Shown here piece by piece: positions 45,671 through 52,089 of a stretch of 64,000 bases of DNA. A program made the translations under genes and the position numbers. Position 1 is the first letter of the stretch; each line of letters starts with the position of its first letter. The notes beneath the pieces are model-generated. The model was given only the letters and a program-made list of their open reading frames with translations. It did no database searches and was not told the DNA's origin. The DNA lies in contig BNCN01000002.1 in the NCBI GenBank assembly GCA_014656495.1, positions 248,001-312,000 on the forward strand. The letters run 5' to 3'. Source of the stretch: Comamonas sp. KCTC 72670. GTDB taxonomy: Bacteria > Myxococcota > Myxococcia > Myxococcales > Myxococcaceae.

Positions 45671-46768
45671 ATGACGACCCATGACGAATCGCAGGGTGGC
45701 CGTAACAACGCGCGTCCGCTGGCCGAGCTTCACGCGCTGGGCATCATGAAGAAGATGCCGGCGGCGTTGCAGCTCGACAGCACCGAGCCCGTCGACCTTC
45801 CCACCGTCACCGCCCCCTCGCTGGAGGGCATCTCGGTGGCGCAGGTGGCTCCGGCGCCGCTGACCGAGCAGGACCTCGTCGAGCGCTTCGATGCGCTCCG
45901 CCGCAAGCACGCCGACCTCCGTGAGCGTCAGCCGGGCGAGGAGGTGGCGCTCGAGGACGACGTGCTCCTGGACGTCCTGGGCTACGCCAACGAGCGGCTG
46001 ATTCCCTACTCCGCCAAGGAGAGCTGGTGGGCGCGCGTCGCCGCGGACCCGGTGGTGCCCGGCTTCTTCGAGGCGCTGGTGGGCGCGAAGGTGGGCCAGT
46101 CCTTCGTCATCGAGCTGACGCTGCCGGAGCACTACCCCGTGGAGGCGCTGCGGGGGCAGGCCGCGCGCTTCCTGCTGGAGGTGAAGGCTGCGCGCGAGCT
46201 GAAGGTGCTGGATGACGACGCGCCGGAGCTGCTGTCGCGGCTGGGCATGGGCTCCATCACGGACGTCATGCGCAAGCTGGGGGACGAGCTGGCCCAGGAG
46301 CGGCTCGCGGAGGCGGACCGGCTGACGCAGGAGCGCGTCATGGACGTGCTGGTGGAGCGCACGCCGGTGGAGTTGTCCGCCGCGCTGTTGGACGAGGAGA
46401 TTCGCCGGCGCTGGGCGGACTCCGAGCGGCCCATCCTCCTGCGCAAGGACTTCCAGCAGGACGAGCTCCAGGCCGCGCTGGAGGGCTGGCAGGGAGATCC
46501 GCTCACGCGCATGGACGCGGCGTACCGCATCACGCTGGCGCTGGCCCTGCGCGCCATCGCGGAGCGCGACGGCGTCCAGCCGGACCGCGCGGCCACGGAG
46601 GCCATGCTGACGGACCTCGCGAGCTTCACCGGCGTCTCCCGGGAGGAGATGGGGCGCACGGTGAAGGAAGACGCCGCGCTGGCCCGCCGCCTGTTCGAGA
46701 TGGCGCTGCGCACCTCCATCATCGACCACGTGATGAAGCAGGTGACGCTGACGCCCGCCGCGGCGTGA
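45671..46768 (+). CDS. Trigger-factor-like protein lacking the ribosome-binding domain
   Basis: A 365-residue protein, shorter than trigger factor (about 430). The ATG at 45671 follows AGCGAGAACC. The N-terminal 70 residues resemble only the linker (LEGISVAQVAPAPLTEQDL). Residues 100-180 match the FKBP-type PPIase domain of trigger factor (VVPGFFEALVGAKVGQSFVI; LPEHYPVEALRG). Residues 185-360 match the helical C-terminal chaperone arms. The N-terminal domain with its ribosome signature (GFRxGKxP) is missing. It probably works as a cytoplasmic chaperone off the ribosome, or for specific clients. The main tig gene would be elsewhere. Confidence 0.78.
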   Translation: MTTHDESQGGRNNARPLAELHALGIMKKMPAALQLDSTEPVDLPTVTAPSLEGISVAQVAPAPLTEQDLVERFDALRRKHADLRERQPGEEVALEDDVLLDVLGYANERLIPYSAKESWWARVAADPVVPGFFEALVGAKVGQSFVIELTLPEHYPVEALRGQAARFLLEVKAARELKVLDDDAPELLSRLGMGSITDVMRKLGDELAQERLAEADRLTQERVMDVLVERTPVELSAALLDEEIRRRWADSERPILLRKDFQQDELQAALEGWQGDPLTRMDAAYRITLALALRAIAERDGVQPDRAATEAMLTDLASFTGVSREEMGRTVKEDAALARRLFEMALRTSIIDHVMKQVTLTPAAA

Positions 46769-46771
46769 GGC

Positions 46772-47752
46772 TCAGCGCGTCTCCAGGGCCAGGGCGACCA
46801 TCACCTCGGTGACGTCACCGGGGTGGTAGCGGCCCAGGCCCGGCAGGCCGCGCATCGCGGCCTCCGCGTGGTCCATGTCATCCAGCCGCACCATGCGCGC
46901 GCCGGGGACCTCCGCGTCCACGGCCGTCACCATGCCGTCCGCCTGATAGCCGTAGCGCTCGTGCAGGTAGCGCTGGAGCGGGTACAGCGTGGAGCGGCGT
47001 GACAGGCGCGAGGACGCCAGCGACACGGTGGGGATGCCGGTGGGGTAGGGGTGCCGCTGGATGAAGGCCTGCCGCTGGAAGTAGGACAGCTCCTCCACGG
47101 AGCGCGACACGCCGTGGAACAGCAGCGGGAACGCGAAGTCGATGACCCGCCGCAGCTCCGGCGTGGTGGCCAGGTCGTGCGCGATGGACGAGCCGCCATA
47201 GGGCGCCTGCAACGTCACCACCGCGCGCACCACGTGGCGAAGCTCGGGGTAGAGCGCCAGCGTGGCGGTGCACTCCACGCCGCCCTTGCTGTGGCCCACC
47301 AGCACCACCGTGCGGCCGAAGTGCTCCGCGTCGAGCAGTGCCTCGCGCAGCACCGCCACGTTGTCCGTGAGCAGCCCCTCCGTGTCCACCGCCGCTTCGC
47401 GCACGCTCAGGCCCCGGCGCTCCAGTCGCTGCACGTTGTCGAGCAGGTAGCCGGGCAGCTCGTCGCCCAACATGCCTCGCACCAGCACGTATTGGTGGTG
47501 CCTCGCCTCGTCCGGCAGCACCGGCTCGCCCTCGCGCACCTTCGCGAGCAGCGCGCGGAAGCGGGGCGTGATGTCCTCGGGCGGCAGGGACAGGGCCGCG
47601 CGCTTCAGCCAGCCCGCCATGCCCGCGCAGCCAGGGCCCCACCAGCGCTCGGCGGGCGGCAGGCCGCGCAGCGTGCGAGCGAGCCGGGTGATGGCGCCTG
47701 GCGCGGGTTGCGGGGTGTGCGGCGGCGGGGGTTCGAGCAGCGACGGCGTCAT
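46772..47752 (-). CDS. Lipase-like alpha/beta hydrolase
   Basis: A 326-residue protein. The nucleophile elbow is GHSKGG in VVLVGHSKGGVECTATLAL. An aspartate in MVTAVDAEVPGA and the late histidine in DDMDHAEAAM complete a plausible triad. The oxyanion region VLVRGMLGDELPGYL resembles lipases that act on acyl chains. No signal peptide is visible; the N-terminus is Pro-rich (MTPSLLEPPPPHTPQP). It is convergent with the trigger-factor-like gene, with only 3 bp between stops, and divergent from the SpeD operon. Confidence 0.8.
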   Translation of the reverse strand: MTPSLLEPPPPHTPQPAPGAITRLARTLRGLPPAERWWGPGCAGMAGWLKRAALSLPPEDITPRFRALLAKVREGEPVLPDEARHHQYVLVRGMLGDELPGYLLDNVQRLERRGLSVREAAVDTEGLLTDNVAVLREALLDAEHFGRTVVLVGHSKGGVECTATLALYPELRHVVRAVVTLQAPYGGSSIAHDLATTPELRRVIDFAFPLLFHGVSRSVEELSYFQRQAFIQRHPYPTGIPTVSLASSRLSRRSTLYPLQRYLHERYGYQADGMVTAVDAEVPGARMVRLDDMDHAEAAMRGLPGLGRYHPGDVTEVMVALALETR

Positions 47753-47868
47753 CTCTTAAATGAGCGTAGCGGGAACCGAAAGCCGGATGCCAACACGGAC
47801 GGTGCAGGCGCCGTGGGAGGCACTTGGGGCGTACGTGAGGGAGGGCCCGTGGTAAGAAGTCGGCGGAC

Positions 47869-47886
47869 GGGAGGATTCCGAAGCTG
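47869..47886 (+). promoter_or_regulatory. Ribosome site and CTG start of the SpeD-like gene
   Basis: GGGAGG at 47869-47874 is followed nine bases later by CTG at 47884. The open frame begins at 47839, and no ATG, GTG or TTG occurs in this frame before 47986. An ATT at 47875 directly abuts the ribosome site and is too close. The ATG at 47901 is in another frame. Confidence 0.55.
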
Positions 47887-48234
47887 ACCACCGGACAGGA
47901 ATGGCTGGTTGACGCCAGCGGCTGCGTACCTGGCAGCCTCAAGGACGCGGCGGCGCTGGCGGCGCTCTTCGAGGAGCTCATCGTCGTGCTGGACCTGAAG
48001 GTCGTGGGTCAGCCGCAGTGGCACGTGTTCCCGGAGCCCGGTGGCATCACCGGCCTGACGCTGCTGGCCGAAAGCCACCTGGGAATCCACACGTTCCCGG
48101 AGCACGGCTTCGCCGCGCTCAACGTGTACTGCTGCCGCCCGCGGGAGCGTCCGGACTTCGAGGCGCTGCTGGCGCGCCACCTGGGCGCGGCGACGTGTGT
48201 GGTGCGTGAGCTGAAGCGGGGGGTGACGGCGTGA
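47884..48234 (+). CDS. speD: SpeD-like pyruvoyl-dependent decarboxylase (S-adenosylmethionine decarboxylase family)
   Basis: A 116-residue proenzyme if translation starts at CTG. With this start, the self-cleavage site is E63/S64 (AESHLGIHTFPE), H69 is the processing histidine and C84 the catalytic cysteine. These correspond to S63, H68 and C83 of the Thermotoga maritima enzyme, which supports the start. A later GTG at 47986 would delete the first beta strand (GQEWLVDASGC). Serine becomes a pyruvoyl group after cleavage into two chains. The usual VDLFTCG is LNVYCCR here, so the substrate may differ from AdoMet (arginine and ornithine are known for some homologues). Its stop overlaps the next GTG (GTGA). 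Confidence 0.82.
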   Translation: MTTGQEWLVDASGCVPGSLKDAAALAALFEELIVVLDLKVVGQPQWHVFPEPGGITGLTLLAESHLGIHTFPEHGFAALNVYCCRPRERPDFEALLARHLGAATCVVRELKRGVTA

Positions 48235-50126
48235 CGCAGGGGAAGTGTCCATCGTGCGGCGCGATGGTGGAGTTCACCGCCGGTTCGGCGCAGGTGGTGG
48301 TGTGCGACCACTGCCAGACGGTGGTGGCCCGCAAGGGCCTGGACTTCGAGTCCCACGGGAAGATTGGCAGCATCGTCCCCACCGACTCGCCGCTCCAGCT
48401 CCGGGCGGAGGGCCGCTTCCAGAAGGCGGCGTACACCATCGTCGGGCACCTGCAGAAGGACCACGGCGAGGGGCCCTGGGACGAGTGGTACGTCGAGTTC
48501 CAGGACGGCCGCACCGCGTGGATCAGCGAGTCCGAGGGCGTCTTCCACCTCATGTTCGACATGGGGGCCGAGGACGGCGTGGCCCTGGAGGACCTGCACC
48601 CCGGTGAGCGACTGCACCTGCGGGACCGCGCGTGGATCATCGAGGAGCGGGGCCACGGCCGGGTGACCGCCGCCGAGGGCCAGTTCCCCAGCGACCTGGA
48701 CCCCACGCAGGACGCCTGGTACGTGGACGCCACGGGCCCCAAGGGCGCCTTCGTCACGCTCGACTTCGGCACGCGCGGGCACACCCCCGAGGTCTTCATG
48801 GGGGAGGCGCTGAAGCTGGCGCAGCTGGGCATCCCGGCCGGGCAGTTGCGCCCCCGCGTGCGCAAGGTGGCGCTGCAGCAGGCGCGCTGTACGCAGTGCA
48901 ACGGCAACCTGGAGCTGCGCGCGCCGGACAAGACGCTGCGCGTGGCGTGCCCCTACTGCGGCGCCCTGCTCGACGTGCGCCAGGGGAAGTTGTCCTTCCT
49001 CCGGCTGCTGGAGAAGCCGGCCCGCCCGCTCAAGATTCCGCTGGGCGCCAAGGGCAAGCTGGACGGCACGGAGTGGATTTGCATCGGCTTCCTGGAGCGC
49101 TCGTGCACCGTGGAGGGGATTCGTTATCCCTGGGAGGAGTACCTCCTCTACAACGCGGAGCGCGGCTTCACCTGGCTGATGAACTCCAACGGCCACTGGG
49201 TGTTCCTCACGCCGCTGCCCGCCGGTGAGGTGTCGCTGGTCCCGGAGGTCTCCGCCTTCTACGAAGGGCGCCGCTACAAGTGCTTCCAGACGGTCACCGC
49301 CGTCACGGACCTGGTCCTGGGGGAGTTCTACTGGACGGTGAAGGCGGGCGAGCAGGCCCATGCGGCGGAGTACGTCGCGGCGCCGTACTCGGTGAACGTG
49401 GACTCCACGGACGACGAGGTGACGTACACCCACGGCGAGTACCTGAAGCCGGAGGTGGTGCAGGAGGCCTTCCGGTTGAAGGCGCCCCTGCCCGCGCCGG
49501 ACGGCGTCGCGCCCAGCCAGCCCAACCCGCACCACGGCGGCCTGCGCTCCTCGTTGATTTGGATGGGCATCTGGATCGCCGCGCTGTTCGTGGTGTCCGC
49601 CGTCATCACCGGGCGGGCCTCGAACACGGTGGTGCTGAACCAGGTGGTGACGGTGCCTCACACGGCGAACTCGGGCACGCCCACGGCGATGAACTTCAGT
49701 GAGCCGTTCGAGCTGACCAAGCGCGGCAACATGAAGGTGGAGGTCCAGGCGCCCATCCTCAATGACTGGCTGGGCATCCAGGGCGACCTGGTGAACCAGG
49801 ACACGAACGAGGTGGTGAGCTTCTACGAGGAGCTGAGCTACTACCGGGGGACGACGGACGGCGAGTCCTGGTCCGAGGGCAGCACGCGCGGCAGCACCTA
49901 CCTGTCGCCGTTGCCCGCCGGCAAGTACGTGCTGCGCACGACGGCGTCCTTCACGCCCGAGCCGGGCCGGCCCAGGGACCGCAGCTTCAACGTGACGCTC
50001 ACGCACGACGCGCCCCAGGGGACCTGGTTCTGCCTGGCGCTGGGGCTGATGGTGCTGGGGCCGGTGTTCGCGGTGTTCCGCTCGCACGCCTTCGAGACGC
50101 GGCGCTGGGCGGAGAGCAACGTCTAG
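48231..50126 (+). CDS. Tandem DUF4178 membrane protein with two zinc ribbons
   Basis: A 631-residue protein starting at a GTG that overlaps the speD stop. Zinc ribbon 1 has C6, C9, C25 and C28. A DUF4178 module follows (about 35-200; PLQLRAEGRFQKAAYTIVG, GPWDEWYVEFQDGRTAWIS). Zinc ribbon 2 has C220, C223, C240 and C243, then a second DUF4178 module (about 265-425; GTEWICIGFLERSCTVEG, WEEYLLYNAERGFTWLM). Two membrane helices near 442-463 and 601-620 enclose a beta-rich domain of about 135 residues that would be exported. DUF4178 has no known activity. Gene coupling suggests it serves the polyamine-like pathway, as sensor or partner. Confidence 0.85.
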   Translation: MTQGKCPSCGAMVEFTAGSAQVVVCDHCQTVVARKGLDFESHGKIGSIVPTDSPLQLRAEGRFQKAAYTIVGHLQKDHGEGPWDEWYVEFQDGRTAWISESEGVFHLMFDMGAEDGVALEDLHPGERLHLRDRAWIIEERGHGRVTAAEGQFPSDLDPTQDAWYVDATGPKGAFVTLDFGTRGHTPEVFMGEALKLAQLGIPAGQLRPRVRKVALQQARCTQCNGNLELRAPDKTLRVACPYCGALLDVRQGKLSFLRLLEKPARPLKIPLGAKGKLDGTEWICIGFLERSCTVEGIRYPWEEYLLYNAERGFTWLMNSNGHWVFLTPLPAGEVSLVPEVSAFYEGRRYKCFQTVTAVTDLVLGEFYWTVKAGEQAHAAEYVAAPYSVNVDSTDDEVTYTHGEYLKPEVVQEAFRLKAPLPAPDGVAPSQPNPHHGGLRSSLIWMGIWIAALFVVSAVITGRASNTVVLNQVVTVPHTANSGTPTAMNFSEPFELTKRGNMKVEVQAPILNDWLGIQGDLVNQDTNEVVSFYEELSYYRGTTDGESWSEGSTRGSTYLSPLPAGKYVLRTTASFTPEPGRPRDRSFNVTLTHDAPQGTWFCLALGLMVLGPVFAVFRSHAFETRRWAESNV

Positions 50127-50159
50127 GATTCAGGGACCACGGCCAGCGGGAGGCGTGTC

Positions 50160-50321
50160 ATGAAGTGGTTTGGAGGACTGGTGCTGCTGGGATACGCGGC
50201 CCTGACATTGTCGGGCTGGTCTCCCTTCACGAAGGAAGAGCGGGACCGGGTCCCGGGCAACGTGCGGCGTGGGCCGGGCGGCGTCCTGCTGTGGACTGGC
50301 GGCTACATGGGAGGGAAGTGA
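50160..50321 (+). CDS. 53-residue membrane peptide of the SpeD operon
   Basis: Too short to be picked up by ordinary ORF finding. The ATG at 50160 is preceded by GGGAGG with ideal spacing. One hydrophobic helix (residues 4-19, FGGLVLLGYAALTLSG) is followed by a soluble tail, SPFTKEERDRVPGNVRRGPG, ending GGYMGGK. The Pro/Arg/Gly pattern VPxxVRxxPGG and the final GGK look like conserved signature residues. Its stop overlaps the ATG of the DUF350 gene (TGATG), so it must be translated with its neighbours. The function is unknown; it may be a small subunit of a membrane complex. Confidence 0.75.
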   Translation: MKWFGGLVLLGYAALTLSGWSPFTKEERDRVPGNVRRGPGGVLLWTGGYMGGK

Positions 50322-50548
50322 TGTTGTTACTTGGCGTGGTGGTCAGCGTTCAGGGTGTGCTCGCGAGCATCATCTACTCGCTCATCGGTCTGGCGGTGTT
50401 CGTGGCGGGCTTCTACGTCATCCGCCTCATCATGCCGTTCGACGTCCACAAGGAGCTGGAGGCGGACCAGAACACGGCGGTGGGCATCGTCATCGGCTCG
50501 TTCATCATCGGCCTGTCCATCATCGTGGCCGCGGCCATCAGTGGATGA
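50321..50548 (+). CDS. DUF350 membrane protein
   Basis: A 75-residue protein with two membrane helices (about residues 10-36 and 53-74). The DUF350 signature between and within them is clear: FDVHKELEADQNTAVGIVIG then SFIIGLSIIVAAAISG. The family normally has two such units in one chain; this is a single unit, so a dimer may make the full form. The conserved acidic residues and Asn within a membrane protein suggest ligand or cation contact. Its ATG overlaps the peptide stop. Confidence 0.85.
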   Translation: MLLLGVVVSVQGVLASIIYSLIGLAVFVAGFYVIRLIMPFDVHKELEADQNTAVGIVIGSFIIGLSIIVAAAISG

Positions 50549-50592
50549 GCGGCGCGCCCCGCCTTCACGTGCCTTCGAAGTGAAGTGACGCC

Positions 50593-52089
50593 TTGAACAA
50601 GACGCTGCTGTACATCACCGTCATCGTCATCGCGACGTGCGGGCTCATCTATGAGCTCGTCGTCGGGGCGCTCGCGAGCTACCTGCTCGGCGACTCCATC
50701 ACCCAGTTCTCCACCGTCATCGGCGGCTACCTCTTCGCCATGGGCATTGGCAGCTACCTGTCGCGCTATGTCGAGCGCGGGGTGGCGCAACGCTTCGTGG
50801 AGGTGGAGCTGGCGGTGGCGCTGCTGGGCGGCATCTGCGCGCCCATGCTGTTCCTCACCTTCACGCTGACGGACCTGTTCCGCGTGGCGCTGTATGGCAG
50901 CGTGATTGCCATTGGCGCGCTGGTGGGCATGGAGATTCCCCTCCTGCTGCGCATCCTGAAGGACCAGCTCAAGTTCAAGGATTTGGTCAGCCAGGTGCTG
51001 TCGCTGGACTACGTGGGCGCGCTCGCGGCCAGCGTGGCCTTCCCGCTGCTGCTGGTGCCGAAGCTGGGCCTGGTGCGCACGTCCCTGCTGTTCGGCGTGC
51101 TGAACGCGGCCGTGGCGCTGTGGAGCACGTGGCTGCTGGCGCCGCTGCTGGGCAACCCGTTGCGGCTGCGCGTCAAGGCGGTGGGCCTGACGGTGCTGTT
51201 GCTGGTGGGCTTCGCCATGGGCGACCGGCTCACCACCTTCTACGAGGACCAGCTCTACGCGGACGAGGTGGTGCACGCCTCCAGCTCGCCGTACCAGCGC
51301 ATCATCCTCACGCGCGGCAAGCGGGGCTTCTCGCTGTTCCTCAACGGCAACCTCCAGTTCGCCAGCCTGGACGAGTACCGCTACCACGAGTCCCTGGTGC
51401 ACCCGGCGATGGTGCGCGCGGCGAAGGTGGAGAACGTGCTCATCCTGGGCGGCGGGGACGGGCTGGCCGCGCGGGAGGTGCTGCGCTATCCGGAGGTCCG
51501 CTCCGTCACGCTGGTGGACCTGGACCCCGCGATGACGCAGCTGGCGTCCCAGTTCGAGGAGCTGGTGAAGCTGAACCGCCAGTCGCTCAAGGACCCCCGG
51601 ATGCGGGTGGTGAACGGCGACGCCATGCAGTTCCTCACCGAGGGCACCGCGCTGTACGACGTGGTGATTGTCGACTTCCCGGACCCGAACAACTTCGCGC
51701 TGGGGAAGCTGTACACCACGGGCTTCTACAAGCTGCTCAAGAAGCGCATCGCGCCGGACGGCGTGGCGGTGGTGCAGAGCACCAGCCCGCTGTTCGCGCG
51801 GCGCTCCTTCTGGTGCGTGGAGACGACGCTGAAGGCCTCGGGGTTCTGGACGGAGCCGTACCACGCGCTGGTGCCGTCCTTCGGCGAGTGGGGCTACGTG
51901 CTGGTGGCCAGCGAGGCGCCGGGCCGGCACCGGCCGCTGCCCGAAGGGCTGCTGTTCCTGGATGACTCGACGATGGAGTCCCTCACCCAGTTCCCCCGGG
52001 ACATGGCGCCCCTGCCCGCCGAGGTGAACCGGCTGAACAACCAGGTGCTGGTGCACTACTACGAGGCGGAGTGGCAGCGGTGGAACTGA
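50593..52089 (+). CDS. Membrane-embedded spermidine-synthase-like protein
   Basis: A 498-residue protein with a TTG start, the only start near the N-terminus after the stop at 50581. About six or seven membrane helices fill residues 5-212. The C-terminal domain is an aminopropyltransferase-type Rossmann fold. It has a SPYQRIIL motif, the AdoMet-binding loop GGGDG at 286-290, the acidic strand end VDLDP, and the catalytic region VVIVDFPDPNNFALGKLY in place of the usual D-S-x-D-P. It may transfer an aminopropyl or related group at the membrane. The SpeD-like protein upstream could supply a decarboxylated substrate. Confidence 0.88.
   Translation: MNKTLLYITVIVIATCGLIYELVVGALASYLLGDSITQFSTVIGGYLFAMGIGSYLSRYVERGVAQRFVEVELAVALLGGICAPMLFLTFTLTDLFRVALYGSVIAIGALVGMEIPLLLRILKDQLKFKDLVSQVLSLDYVGALAASVAFPLLLVPKLGLVRTSLLFGVLNAAVALWSTWLLAPLLGNPLRLRVKAVGLTVLLLVGFAMGDRLTTFYEDQLYADEVVHASSSPYQRIILTRGKRGFSLFLNGNLQFASLDEYRYHESLVHPAMVRAAKVENVLILGGGDGLAAREVLRYPEVRSVTLVDLDPAMTQLASQFEELVKLNRQSLKDPRMRVVNGDAMQFLTEGTALYDVVIVDFPDPNNFALGKLYTTGFYKLLKKRIAPDGVAVVQSTSPLFARRSFWCVETTLKASGFWTEPYHALVPSFGEWGYVLVASEAPGRHRPLPEGLLFLDDSTMESLTQFPRDMAPLPAEVNRLNNQVLVHYYEAEWQRWN

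Noticed and set aside
47986-48234. SpeD-like gene starting at GTG 47986
   Set aside because: This would remove the first 34 conserved residues, including GQEWLVDASGC, and has no ribosome site at the right distance.
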